Shown: positions 34,452 to 42,909, counted from the first letter of the stretch. The stretch: DNA of 48,424 nucleotides from an uncultured Prevotellaceae bacterium (GCA_946410305.1 CAMJZV010000024.1:1-48424), one strand, 5' to 3'. Made by a program: numbers and translations. Notes: generated by a model not told the origin, from the sequence alone.

Positions 34452-35390
34452 GTGCTTAAGCAGAAAATAACGATAATCACTTTACTCTTGCTAATGGCTA
34501 CTGGTGTCAGGGCTCAGCAAGAGCCGTCCTTCGCCCACTACTGGGCGATGGAGCCGTCGTTTAACCCTGCTGCGGTGGGCAAACAGGCGAAGCTGAACGT
34601 GACGGGTGCCTACGCCATGACACTGACGGGCTTCGAGAATGCCCCCAAAACGATGCACTTCGGAGCAGACATGCCGTTCTACCTGATGAGACGCTACCAT
34701 GGAGTAGGCGTACAGCTGGTAAACGACCAGATTGGTTTGTTCTCGCACCAACGACTGATGGCGCAGTATGCCTTTAAGCAGCCTTTGCTGGGTGGTATGT
34801 TAAGCATCGGTGTGCAAGGTGGTATCCTGAGCGAGAAGTTCAGAGGTAGCGGTCTGGATCTGGAGAACAGCAACGACCCAGCTTTCACCAAAACCGATGT
34901 CAATGGTGTAGCTATCGACCTGTCGACAGGACTGTACTACACCCACGGCCCATGGTATGCCGGAATCTCTGCCATGCACCTTACAGCACCAGAGATAGAA
35001 CTGGGTGACCGTTCCATCCTGAATATCAGCAGAACATATTATTTGACAGCCGGATACAATATTCAGCTGCGTAATCCGTTGTTATCAATACACCCCTCCG
35101 TGTTGGCACATACTGATGGTACCAGCCACCGTGTGAATGTGACGACACGTCTGAAGTACACGCACGAGCAGAAAATGATGTATGCGGGAGTGGGCTACAG
35201 TCCCTCCAATTCGGTGACAGCGCTCATCGGCGGTTTCTTCCACGGCATCACCATCGGCTACAGCTACGAAGTGTACACTTCAGTACTGAAGATAGGCAAC
35301 GGAAGCCATGAGTTGTTTGTGGGGTACCAGACGGATCTGATCTTCCAGAAGAAGGGACGTAACCGTCATCAGAGCGTGAGAATTCTTTAG
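34452..35390 (+). CDS. porP: PorP/SprF-family type IX secretion outer-membrane protein
   Basis: The 312-residue barrel protein has a signal peptide (cleavage near VRAQ-22). The opening QEPSFAHYWAMEPSFNPAAVG is the signature of PorP/SprF proteins, which sit in the outer membrane and bind PorK/PorN or CTD-bearing cargo in the type IX system. First gene of porP-porK-porL-porM-porN, all plus strand. The start appears to be GTG at 34452; the ATG two bases earlier is out of frame and closes within seven codons. No TAnnTTTG promoter is visible in 34319-34451, so an alternative sigma factor or distant promoter may drive it. Confidence 0.9.
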   Translation: MLKQKITIITLLLLMATGVRAQQEPSFAHYWAMEPSFNPAAVGKQAKLNVTGAYAMTLTGFENAPKTMHFGADMPFYLMRRYHGVGVQLVNDQIGLFSHQRLMAQYAFKQPLLGGMLSIGVQGGILSEKFRGSGLDLENSNDPAFTKTDVNGVAIDLSTGLYYTHGPWYAGISAMHLTAPEIELGDRSILNISRTYYLTAGYNIQLRNPLLSIHPSVLAHTDGTSHRVNVTTRLKYTHEQKMMYAGVGYSPSNSVTALIGGFFHGITIGYSYEVYTSVLKIGNGSHELFVGYQTDLIFQKKGRNRHQSVRIL

Positions 35391-35422
35391 AAGTCAAAGA
35401 AGATAGAAGATAAAAGAAGAAT

Positions 35423-36871
35423 ATGAAAAAAATTATTAGTATAGCACTTTGCGCCATGATGGCGACGCTGCTGACGGGCTGCTTCGGTAGTAAGATGGCA
35501 TCGTCGGCTGGTGGCGAGGTGACAGGTGTCAGCGGTCGTGCCTTCAGCGAGCCGGCACCTTACGGCATGACACTCATCAAACGCGGTCATCTGCGTATGG
35601 GTATCGACAAGCATGACTCACTGTGGGGCAAGCAGACTCCCGTACGTGACATCTCAGTAGAAGGATTCTGGATGGACGAGCGTGAGGTGACCAACTCCAT
35701 GTATCGCCAGTTTGTGAACTATGTACGCGACTCTATTCTTCGCGAGCGTCTGGCTGATCCTGCCTACGGTGGCGACGAGACGTACAAGATTGAGGAAGAC
35801 AAGAACGGTGACCCCGTGAAGCCTCATCTGAACTGGAAGAAGCAACTGCCCCGTAAGCCCAACGAGGACGAGCAGCGTGCTATCGAGAGTCTCTATACCA
35901 CCAATCCTGTGACTGGCGAGAAGATGCTCGACTGGCGCCAGATGAACTATCGTTACGAGATCTACGACTACACCGAGGCTGCCAAGCGTAAGTATCGCAG
36001 CAATCCTGAGGAGCGTGTGCTGAACACTGATATGCGCCCCAACCCCAATGAGCAGATATGGATTTCTAAGGATACCGCCTATATCAACGACGAGGGTCAG
36101 ATTGTCCGCGAGACCATCAACCGTGAATATACTGGTCCGTGGGATTTCCTGAACACGTACATTATTAATATATATCCCGATACGACTTGCTGGGTGAACG
36201 ACTTCCCCAATGCTGAGAACGAGAGCTACATGCGCTACTACTTCTCAAATGCCGCCTACAACGACTATCCCGTCGTGGGTGTGACGTGGGAGCAGGCCAA
36301 CGCCTTCTGTGCATGGCGTACGGAGTATCTGCTGCGTGGACTGGGTGCCGCTGCGCGCTATGTACAGCGCTACCGTCTGCCGACAGAAGCTGAATGGGAA
36401 TATGCTGCCCGCGGCAAAGACCAGAACGAGTTCCCTTGGGACAACGAAGACGTGGCCAGCGGCAACGGCTGCTTCTATGCCAACTTCAAGCCCGACAACG
36501 GAAACTATACCAAGGACGGCAACCTGATAACCAGTCGTACGGGTATCTACAGCAGTAACTCGAATGGTCTTTACGACATGGCAGGCAACGTGGCAGAATG
36601 GTGTTCAACCATCTATACCGAAGCAGGTGTGGAGGCCATGAACGACATCAACCCACAGCTGAGCTACAATGCAGCCAAGGAAGACCCCTATCGTTTGAAG
36701 AAAAAGTCAGTACGCGGTGGTTCATGGAAAGACCCCGAGAGCTATATCCGTTCGGCATGGCGCTCTTATGAGTACCAGAACCAGCCCCGCTCGTATATCG
36801 GTTTCCGTTGTGTGCGTTCGCTGGCCAATACCACCAGTGACAAGATTAAAGTAAAGAAAGGAAAGAAGTAA
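35423..36871 (+). CDS. porK: Type IX secretion lipoprotein PorK/GldK
   Basis: The 482-residue lipoprotein (lipobox LLTGC, Cys20) has a formylglycine-generating-enzyme/sulfatase-modifying fold. It forms the periplasmic ring with PorN beneath the outer membrane. Signature segments: GHLRMGIDKHDSLWG, VEGFWMDEREVTNSMYRQFV, YRLPTEAEWEYAARG and SVRGGSWKDPESYIRS through YIGFRCVR. It follows porP by 32 bp (a gap made of short purine-rich AGAAGATA-type repeats). Its stop codon overlaps the porL start by one base. Confidence 0.95.
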   Translation: MKKIISIALCAMMATLLTGCFGSKMASSAGGEVTGVSGRAFSEPAPYGMTLIKRGHLRMGIDKHDSLWGKQTPVRDISVEGFWMDEREVTNSMYRQFVNYVRDSILRERLADPAYGGDETYKIEEDKNGDPVKPHLNWKKQLPRKPNEDEQRAIESLYTTNPVTGEKMLDWRQMNYRYEIYDYTEAAKRKYRSNPEERVLNTDMRPNPNEQIWISKDTAYINDEGQIVRETINREYTGPWDFLNTYIINIYPDTTCWVNDFPNAENESYMRYYFSNAAYNDYPVVGVTWEQANAFCAWRTEYLLRGLGAAARYVQRYRLPTEAEWEYAARGKDQNEFPWDNEDVASGNGCFYANFKPDNGNYTKDGNLITSRTGIYSSNSNGLYDMAGNVAEWCSTIYTEAGVEAMNDINPQLSYNAAKEDPYRLKKKSVRGGSWKDPESYIRSAWRSYEYQNQPRSYIGFRCVRSLANTTSDKIKVKKGKK

Positions 36872-37869
36872 TGACAACGTATAGCAAACTCAATATTGTC
36901 TACCGCTTACAGAAGTGGATGGACAGCGTGGCAGGACAGACCTTCCTGAACTACGCCTACTCATGGGGTGCCTCAATCGTAATTCTGGGTACGCTGTTTA
37001 AGCTTACCCACCTGCCTGGTGCCAACTTCTTCCTGTTCCTAGGTATGGGTACCGAGGTATTCGTATTCTTTATCTCAGCGTTCGACCGTCCGTTCGACAA
37101 GACGACAGACGGTATGGATCTTGACGTCCACATGGCCGATGAAGAGGGTGCTGAGCATCCTGTTGTGAATGGCGGAGTCGTAGGTGGTGGCATCATCGGT
37201 GGCAATGGCGGTACCATTGTTATTAATGGTGGTGGCGGCGGCGCTGTAGGCGGCGCTGATGTCAGCAGCGAAACTGCTGACCACACTGAAGGCGGTACCA
37301 TCAGCTTTGCCGGTGGTGGTGTCATCGGTGGCGGAGTCGTTGGTGGCGGTGTCATCGGTGGCGGAGTCGTTGGTGGCGGAGTCGTTGGTGGCGGTGTCGT
37401 TGGTGGCGGCGTTATCGGAGGCGGTAGTATCATCGGTGGCACTGGTGAAGGTGCCGTTGCTGATGGTCCTGTCGTTGCTGATGGTCCTGTCGTTGCTGAT
37501 GGTCCTGTCGTTGCAGGTGGCCCCGTTGTTGTCGGAACACAACAGGCTGAGACGTTGCCTATGGGCGAAGAGATGAAGGAGGCTACCAGCAACTACATCG
37601 AAGAGCTGAACCGTCTGACAGAGATGTTGGCAGAGGTATCAGCACAGAGCCAGCGCCTGACACGCGACTCTGAGGAAATGGAGAACCTGAACCGCACGCT
37701 GACAGGTATCAGCCGCGTCTATGAGATGCAGCTGAAGAGTGCCAGTGCACAGATTAGCACCATCGACGAGATTAACGAGCAGACGCGCCACATGGCTGAG
37801 CAGATTGTAGAGCTAAACAAGATCTATGCCCGCATGATTGAAGCCATGCAGGTGAGAAGTCAGATGTAA
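36871..37869 (+). CDS. porL: Type IX secretion motor protein PorL/GldL with Gly-Val low-complexity insert
   Basis: The 332-residue inner-membrane protein has two transmembrane helices (about 29-46 and 51-70, the second with motor-essential Glu62 in GTEVFVFF). PorL with PorM forms the proton-driven motor powering type IX export. The C-terminal coiled-coil part (about 228-332, KEATSNYIEELNRLTEMLAE) is normal. Between them, residues about 97-224 are an unusual Gly/Val-rich tract made of VVGGG/VIGGG units and four VVADGP-like units. The start overlaps the porK stop, so translation is coupled. The last residues (QVRSQM) derive from a junction repeat. Confidence 0.93.
   Translation: MTTYSKLNIVYRLQKWMDSVAGQTFLNYAYSWGASIVILGTLFKLTHLPGANFFLFLGMGTEVFVFFISAFDRPFDKTTDGMDLDVHMADEEGAEHPVVNGGVVGGGIIGGNGGTIVINGGGGGAVGGADVSSETADHTEGGTISFAGGGVIGGGVVGGGVIGGGVVGGGVVGGGVVGGGVIGGGSIIGGTGEGAVADGPVVADGPVVADGPVVAGGPVVVGTQQAETLPMGEEMKEATSNYIEELNRLTEMLAEVSAQSQRLTRDSEEMENLNRTLTGISRVYEMQLKSASAQISTIDEINEQTRHMAEQIVELNKIYARMIEAMQVRSQM
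37165..37540 (+). repeat. Minisatellite inside porL (GGTGGCGGAGTCGTT-type and GCTGATGGTCCTGTCGTT-type)
   Basis: About 120 bp (37312-37432) are tandem 15-bp-type units encoding GGGV(V/I)GGGV. They are followed by 18-bp units GCTGATGGTCCTGTCGTT at 37458-37511 encoding ADGPVV. Units are multiples of three, so copy-number change would keep the frame. Confidence 0.85.
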
Positions 37870-37888
37870 GAAGTAAGAGGTAAGAAAA

Positions 37889-39454
37889 ATGGCAATCAAG
37901 AAAAGACCGGTATCTCCTCGCCAGAAGATGATCAACCTGATGTATGTCGTACTGATGGCGATGCTGGCATTGAACGTCTCTAACGAGGTGCTCAACGGCT
38001 TCTCTATTGTAGAGGAGAGTCTGAAGCGCACCACGATGAACGCCACCAAGGAGAACCAGGCCATATATGACGACTTTGCCGAGCAGATGAAGAAGAACCC
38101 GCAGAAGGTTCAGCAGTGGTACGACAAGTCGCAGCAGGTCAAGGAGATGAGCAACAAGCTCTATAAGCTGGCCGAAGAACTGAAGGTAGCCATTGCCATA
38201 GAGGCTGATGGCAAGAATGGTGACCCCCGCAACCTGCGTAACAAGGAAGACCTGGAGGCAGCCAATCAGGTGATGCTGTCGCCCAGTCGTGGTCGCGGCA
38301 AGGAGCTTTATGACGCCATCAACAACTATCGCGCCAAGATGCTCACCATGGTCAACGACTACCATCAAAAACTGATGATAGCGTCGAACCTGACCACTGA
38401 CATTCCCAAGAACGAGCAGACGCTGGGCAAAAACTGGCAAGAATACATGTTCGAGTCGATGCCCGCCGCTGCCGCTGTCACGTTGCTCTCTAAGTTGCAG
38501 AACGACGTGCGCTATGCAGAGGGCGAGGTGCTACACACGCTGGTCAGCAACATCGATGTCAAGGATATCCGCGTCAACGCGCTGAACGCCTTCGTAATTC
38601 CTAACTCACAGACCATCGTGCGTGGCGACAAGTTCTCGGCACACATCGTCATGGCTGCTGTCGACACCACACAGGTGCCACAGATATTCATCGGAGGCAA
38701 GGAGGTCAACCTGCCTGGTGGACTCTATGAGACCATCACCAGTCGTACGGGTGACTTCACGCTGAACGGACATATCCAGATGGTGAATGGTAATGGCGAA
38801 ATCATCAAGCGTGACTTCGAACAGAAATATACGGTAGTAGATCCTTCGGCAACGGTCAGTGCCGACCTGATGAACGTACTCTATGCAGGCTATTCGAACC
38901 CGCTGAGCGTATCAGTGCCTGGCGTACCTGTCAACAAGGTACAGGCTACGATGACTGGCGGAACCCTACAGCCCGTAGGTCCTGGCCGCTATATTGCACG
39001 TCCAACGGCAGTAGGTCAGAACGTAACCATCACCGTGACCTCTACGAATACAGGCCGTGCCCAGCAGATGGGACAGTTCACGTTCCGTGTGCGCCGTCTC
39101 CCCGACCCCACTCCGTATATCGCTATGAAGGATGAATCGGGTAGCCCCGTCCGCTATAAGGGCGGTGGATTGTCGAAAGCCCAGCTGATGGGTGTTGACG
39201 GTATCGGTGCTGCCATTGACGACGGCATCCTCGACATCGCCTTTAAGGTACAGTCATTCGAGACCGTATTCTTCGACAACATGGGTAATGCCGTGCCGAT
39301 GGTCAGCGATGGTGCTAACTTCTCAGCACGCCAGAAGGAGACCTTCCGCAAGCTGACCCGTAACCGTCGCTTCTACATCTCACGTGTCAATGCCATCGGT
39401 CCTGACGGCATACCTCGTAAGCTGAATGCGTCGATGGAAGTCATCGTGAAGTAA
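37889..39454 (+). CDS. porM: Type IX secretion motor protein PorM/GldM
   Basis: The 521-residue protein is anchored by a single N-terminal membrane helix (about 10-31, MINLMYVVLMAMLALNVSNE). A long periplasmic part of four domains reaches toward the PorKN ring. The N-terminal MAIKKRPVSPRQKMINLMY is diagnostic. With PorL it converts proton flow to motion for export. It begins 19 bp after porL, the gap consisting of AAGAAGTAAGAGGTAAG-like repeats. Length is normal. A GC-rich hairpin follows before porN. Confidence 0.96.
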   Translation: MAIKKRPVSPRQKMINLMYVVLMAMLALNVSNEVLNGFSIVEESLKRTTMNATKENQAIYDDFAEQMKKNPQKVQQWYDKSQQVKEMSNKLYKLAEELKVAIAIEADGKNGDPRNLRNKEDLEAANQVMLSPSRGRGKELYDAINNYRAKMLTMVNDYHQKLMIASNLTTDIPKNEQTLGKNWQEYMFESMPAAAAVTLLSKLQNDVRYAEGEVLHTLVSNIDVKDIRVNALNAFVIPNSQTIVRGDKFSAHIVMAAVDTTQVPQIFIGGKEVNLPGGLYETITSRTGDFTLNGHIQMVNGNGEIIKRDFEQKYTVVDPSATVSADLMNVLYAGYSNPLSVSVPGVPVNKVQATMTGGTLQPVGPGRYIARPTAVGQNVTITVTSTNTGRAQQMGQFTFRVRRLPDPTPYIAMKDESGSPVRYKGGGLSKAQLMGVDGIGAAIDDGILDIAFKVQSFETVFFDNMGNAVPMVSDGANFSARQKETFRKLTRNRRFYISRVNAIGPDGIPRKLNASMEVIVK

Positions 39455-39468
39455 AAAGCCTCCCCCTA

Positions 39469-39486
39469 CCCCTCCAAAGGGAGGGG
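39469..39486. repeat. GC-rich hairpin repeat between porM and porN
   Basis: CCCCTCC (39469-39475) pairs with GGAGGGG (39480-39486) over AAAG, inside CCTCCCCCTACCCCTCC. No T-run follows, so it probably does not end transcription fully. Compare the palindrome at 3641-3657. Confidence 0.6.
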
Positions 39487-39521
39487 AGATAAAAAGAATA
39501 TTATAAAGAACTAGTAGAAAT

Positions 39522-40577
39522 ATGAAAAGAGTATTGTTCTTATTGATGATAACGCTGATAGCTGGAGGCACTATGGCACAGCCCAAAGCTCGCCGTCAGC
39601 AGCAGCGTGCTGGCCAGAAAGCAGGTCAGAAGCAGACCCAGCAGAGTCAGGGTATGTCGATGCGCGCCCGCCTGATGTTCCCCACAGCTATCGACATGCC
39701 TGAGGATGTAGTATGGCGTCGCGACATCTACCGCGAGATAGACCTCAACAAGGATGCCAATGGTGGACTGTACTATCCCGTAGAGCCAATGGATAAGCAG
39801 GTTAACTTGTTCACCTATATCTTCAAGTTGGCACTGAACAACTACATTCCCGTCTACGAATACCGTCTGGATGGCAACGAGTCGTTCACAGACTCAGCAC
39901 GTGTGAAGATGAAGACCGTACTCGACAACTACCATATCTTCTATGAAGAGAAAGACGGCAAGCTGCGTGTAGAGAACAGTGACATCCCGTCGGCAGAGGT
40001 CAAGCTCTACTACCTGAAGGAGAGCGCCTACTACGATCAGGCCAATTCCTCGTTCCACCGCAAGGTGCTCAGCCTCTGCCCTGTCATGCTCCGCGAGGAT
40101 GACTTTGGTGGCGAGGCCTCCAAGTATCCGTTGTTCTGGGTGAAATACTCCGACCTAGAGCCGTATCTCAGTCGTCAGACCGTCATGACTAGCAACCTGA
40201 ACAATGCTGCTACCATGTCCATGGACGACTACTTCACGATGAACCGCTATGAGGGTACCATCTATAAGACCAACAACATGATGGGTAAAACCTTGGCACA
40301 GATCTGCGAGGGCGACACTACCAAGCTCTCTGCTGAGCAGAAGCGTATCGAGGCCGAGTTGAAAGCCTTCGAACAGAACATCTTCGGCGACAAGCACCGC
40401 AGAGACTCTTTGGACTCTATAGCCAACGCCCCCAAAGACGCGAAGGCTGCTAAGAAAGCTAAGCGCAACAGCAACGCTCGCAGCAGCAAGGCTACTGTGA
40501 AGAAATCAAAGCCCGCTAAGAGCAGTTCATCGTCTTCTGGCAGCGCTCGCATGACTGTTCGCAGGCAGAGACATTAA
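39522..40577 (+). CDS. porN: Type IX secretion protein PorN/GldN
   Basis: The 351-residue periplasmic protein has a signal peptide (cleavage near MAQ-20) and a Gln/Arg/Lys-rich stretch after it. The GldN domain follows (PTAIDMPEDVVWRRDIYREI, then LFTYIFKLA and SVEVKLYYLKE-like segments). It ends in a long Lys/Ser/Arg-rich basic tail (about 300-351) that looks disordered. PorN forms the ring with PorK at the outer membrane. Last gene of the operon, 67 bp after porM. The promoter of the next gene begins 39 bp downstream. Confidence 0.94.
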   Translation: MKRVLFLLMITLIAGGTMAQPKARRQQQRAGQKAGQKQTQQSQGMSMRARLMFPTAIDMPEDVVWRRDIYREIDLNKDANGGLYYPVEPMDKQVNLFTYIFKLALNNYIPVYEYRLDGNESFTDSARVKMKTVLDNYHIFYEEKDGKLRVENSDIPSAEVKLYYLKESAYYDQANSSFHRKVLSLCPVMLREDDFGGEASKYPLFWVKYSDLEPYLSRQTVMTSNLNNAATMSMDDYFTMNRYEGTIYKTNNMMGKTLAQICEGDTTKLSAEQKRIEAELKAFEQNIFGDKHRRDSLDSIANAPKDAKAAKKAKRNSNARSSKATVKKSKPAKSSSSSSGSARMTVRRQRH

Positions 40578-40616
40578 AAAAATGGCAAAATTGTTGGAAA
40601 TATCAGAATAAATGCT

Positions 40617-40624
40617 TACTTTTG
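40617..40624 (+). promoter_or_regulatory. Promoter -7 element of the porin-like gene
   Basis: TACTTTTG with TTGG at 40594-40597 (20-bp spacer), 41 bp before the ATG at 40666. Confidence 0.65.
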
Positions 40625-40665
40625 CCCTCAGTAACAAGTACAACCATTTATTAAAACAATCGATT

Positions 40666-41259
40666 ATGAAAAAATTATTCGCTGTAGTGCTCATGGCCGT
40701 TGCTTTCGCAATGCCTTCAAAAGCACAGTTTAGCTGGGGTATCCAGGCTGGTCTGAACATGTCAAACGTTTCAGTAAAAGATGCTGCTGAAGATGCAAGT
40801 GGTGCCATCAAGAGCCGCACTGGATTCTTCGTAGGTCCGACCGTAAAGTTCACACTTCCCATTGTTGGTTTGGGTATCGACGCTTCTGCTCTCTACGATC
40901 AGCGTGAAGGTAAGTCTGGTACAGAGACTATCAAGTCTTCATCTATTCAGATTCCCGTCAACGTACGCTATGGCATCGGTCTGGGTTCTATCGCCGAGGT
41001 ATTCGCTTTTGCAGGTCCTCAGTTCGGTTTCAAGCTGAGTGGTGACAAGAATTTCGGTAGTGAAGAGTGGACGCTGAAGTCTTCTAACCTCAGTGCCAAC
41101 ATCGGTATCGGTGCTACCGTTATGAGCAAACTGCAGGCTAAGCTGAACTACAACATTGCCCTGGGCAAGACCGGTGAGTTCAAGGACAATGATATTGCTA
41201 AGGAAATCGGTAGCGCTAAGTTCAACGCTTGGCAGATTTCTCTGGCTTACTTCTTCTAA
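40666..41259 (+). CDS. Porin-family outer-membrane beta-barrel protein
   Basis: The 197-residue protein has a clear signal peptide (cleavage near SKAQ-20) and an eight-strand-type barrel pattern: FSWGIQAGLNMSNVSVKDA, GFFVGPTVKFTLPIVGLGID, ending QISLAYFF. This belongs to the outer-membrane beta-barrel family abundant in Bacteroidetes. The start at 40666 creates the signal peptide and lies after the promoter; an upstream in-frame ATG precedes the -7 element. Strong codon bias suggests it is abundant. Not necessarily part of the type IX system despite its position. A strong terminator follows. Confidence 0.83.
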   Translation: MKKLFAVVLMAVAFAMPSKAQFSWGIQAGLNMSNVSVKDAAEDASGAIKSRTGFFVGPTVKFTLPIVGLGIDASALYDQREGKSGTETIKSSSIQIPVNVRYGIGLGSIAEVFAFAGPQFGFKLSGDKNFGSEEWTLKSSNLSANIGIGATVMSKLQAKLNYNIALGKTGEFKDNDIAKEIGSAKFNAWQISLAYFF

Positions 41260-41283
41260 GTTATCAATCCACAACACATAAAA

Positions 41284-41314
41284 TAAGTGCTCAGCGCTAT
41301 GCGCTGAGCACTTA
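41284..41314. terminator. Hairpin terminator between convergent genes
   Basis: TAAGTGCTCAGCGC (41284-41297) pairs perfectly with GCGCTGAGCACTTA (41301-41314) around TAT, a 14-bp stem. It lies between the porin-like gene and the convergent STAS-like gene and could serve both, although neither side has a long T-run. Confidence 0.75.
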
Positions 41315-41345
41315 ACATACATTTAACATACTACGCATGCCGATT

Positions 41346-41642
41346 TTAACTGCCTTTTATCACTTTATATCTTCTTTGGAGAGCCACTAACACGCTGCGC
41401 TCAGCCAATGGGTTGAGGCCTTTAAATGTAGTATGCTGTTTCAGCTCATCTAATGGCATTTCCAATAATAGTTTTGCTATACATTCATCAGCAAAAGAAT
41501 TTGAAACAACATTGACTCCTGTAAAATCAAGGACTACCTTGTCATTTCCTTTGATAAGTGGCAATAACTCCAGTCTGAGTTTTTGACCCATATCGCGTGT
41601 TCCAAAGTCGGTACCGTATTCTATGAATTTAAATTCTACCAT
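41346..41642 (-). CDS. STAS-like domain protein (DUF4325 type)
   Basis: The 98-residue soluble protein has the pattern VVLDFTGVNVVSNSFADECI (about 36-55), which matches DUF4325 STAS-like proteins. These resemble anti-sigma-factor antagonists. Its start overlaps the end of the GHKL ATPase gene by 7 bp, so the two are coupled. STAS plus HATPase pairs normally work by partner switching, where the ATPase phosphorylates or binds the STAS protein. No sigma factor is nearby, so the downstream target is unknown. Confidence 0.78.
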   Translation of the reverse strand: MVEFKFIEYGTDFGTRDMGQKLRLELLPLIKGNDKVVLDFTGVNVVSNSFADECIAKLLLEMPLDELKQHTTFKGLNPLAERSVLVALQRRYKVIKGS

Positions 41643-42286
41643 AATGTTTCCAATTCTTCTGTTTCAACAAACGTTTCGTTATATTCACTGGCAGCATCTG
41701 CTCTGTGGTCAACAATCTGGCTTGGGTCAATCTCCTCTCCTGTACCTATTTCCATATAGATTAGGGTGCCTTGCCACAGCCCGTTCTCAATAACCTCAGT
41801 TCTCCCATTCTTGGTGATAAGTTTATGGGAGCCAGAATGCAGGACAAACTCTTTGCCAATGTTTTCAATCAGTCTTGATGTAGTGTACAGTCCAAATCCC
41901 ATTCCTTTACCGTCAGTAATCTTGTCTTCCAGACACATCTTCAAAGCCTCGGGTTCCGTGATGTCTTTATAGTCATTATTCTGTGCAAGAGATGCCCGAA
42001 TCCCCATTCCATCGTCTGCTATAAGAATTCGCAAAGTTTTCTGCTTGTCGTCATAGTAAGTGATGGCTGTACCCAAAGGCTTACCAGAATGGATATGAAC
42101 GTTGTCCATCATCTCATAGAGACAATAGCTTAACGCCTGAAGCACACTGACTTCTATTTCAAAGTGAGAGGTCATAGCATTTATGACGTCTTTGTACACA
42201 GTATTTAGAGTCTGTGCATCAAACACGTCTATAGAGACATTCTGAGCCCCTTTGAAATATTTATCCAACAAGAATGCAACATCCAT
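41636..42286 (-). CDS. GHKL-type ATPase (histidine kinase-like / anti-sigma-like)
   Basis: The 216-residue soluble protein has an HATPase fold: N-box YEMMDNVHIHS (57-67, Glu58 and Asn62), G1 box DDGMGI (91-96) and G2 box GKGMGFGL (126-133). There is no dimerisation/phospho-His domain and no transmembrane part, so it is not a classical sensor kinase. It resembles the stand-alone ATPases paired with DUF4325 proteins. First gene of the two-gene operon, promoter at 42316-42323. Functions proposed for such pairs are regulatory; this one is not known to me. Confidence 0.78.
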   Translation of the reverse strand: MDVAFLLDKYFKGAQNVSIDVFDAQTLNTVYKDVINAMTSHFEIEVSVLQALSYCLYEMMDNVHIHSGKPLGTAITYYDDKQKTLRILIADDGMGIRASLAQNNDYKDITEPEALKMCLEDKITDGKGMGFGLYTTSRLIENIGKEFVLHSGSHKLITKNGRTEVIENGLWQGTLIYMEIGTGEEIDPSQIVDHRADAASEYNETFVETEELETLW

Positions 42287-42315
42287 GATTTCGCTTTTTT
42301 GCTATAATCTGTTTG

Positions 42316-42323
42316 CAAAGATA
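42316..42323 (-). promoter_or_regulatory. Promoter -7 element of the ATPase/STAS-like operon
   Basis: TATCTTTG on the minus strand, 29 bp before the ATG at 42286. Confidence 0.65.
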
Positions 42324-42420
42324 ATACTTTTTTCTGAAACAACGTTCAATTTTACTTTACCTTTTTGCGTGTCGGTTAAATGTTTGTCAGCTATTCACAT
42401 ACATTATAGCACGTAATGGG

Positions 42421-42512
42421 GCAGGCTGATATGGTCACGAGATAGGCTAATACGGCTCCGTGTACAGCTAATACGCGCGCAAGATAGCTGTAGCCAGAGC
42501 TGGCTCAGCTGT
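42421..42512. repeat. 21-bp-phased repeat array in region B
   Basis: Three direct 21-bp units start at 42421, 42442 and 42463, with cores GGCTGATA, GGCTAATA and AGCTAATA, each followed by a GC-rich half. Inverted cores AGCTGT follow at 42486 and 42507, 21 bp apart. TACAGCTA (42463-42470) and TAGCTGTA (42485-42492) form a stem. The phasing and core match the arrays at 8779-8847 and 47900-47962. Confidence 0.78.
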
Positions 42513-42579
42513 ATTTTTACTATAGAGGTAACATTTCTCACATGTTGGGTGTAATGCACTGAATACCAGCATCTTAATT

Positions 42580-42695
42580 ATGTTAGGTCTGTTCTGTAGA
42601 CCTAACATCAGACCTAACGTCGGACCTAACATAAACGACATGCATGTTAGGTATCATGTTACCTTTATGTTAGGTCTAGAAATTAGACCTAACAT
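42580..42695. repeat. Palindromic AGACCTAACAT cluster in region B
   Basis: The word GACCTAAC occurs at 42599, 42611, 42623 and 42686, and its complement GTTAGGTC at 42582 and 42669 with a variant at 42646. ATGTTAGGTCT (42580-42590) pairs with AGACCTAACAT (42598-42608), and ATGTTAGGTCTA (42667-42678) with TAGACCTAACAT (42684-42695), both perfect. Three inner copies are 12 bp apart. A further GTTAGGTT lies at 42743. No terminal inverted repeat is evident here, unlike element A. The rest of 42287-42909 shows no gene. Confidence 0.8.
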
Positions 42696-42901
42696 GGCTC
42701 AGCTCCTTTGTACAAAGGCATTCCAGCCAATTATGTGAGGTTGTTAGGTTAAGTGTTTTTGCGAATTTCCTATTTTTACAGGAGGCCAGTCACGAGTCAG
42801 AATTTAGTAAGTACAAAAAGTACCTGTTACTTGTGATTCTAGATTTACATAGACAAGATTAAAAATGTTGCCTTTTTCTTTGTTGATTCATTTTTTCTTT
42901 T

Positions 42902-42909
42902 TAACTTTG
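42902..42909 (+). promoter_or_regulatory. Promoter -7 element of the BspA-like gene and its leader
   Basis: TAACTTTG with TTG at 42880-42882 (19-bp spacer). It is 278 bp before the ATG, predicting a leader of about 270 nt. Confidence 0.65.

Noticed and set aside
36957..37592. 211-codon minus-strand frame rich in Pro and Thr
   Set aside because: It is the mirror of the Gly/Val repeat in porL; repeats without stops on one strand leave the other open.
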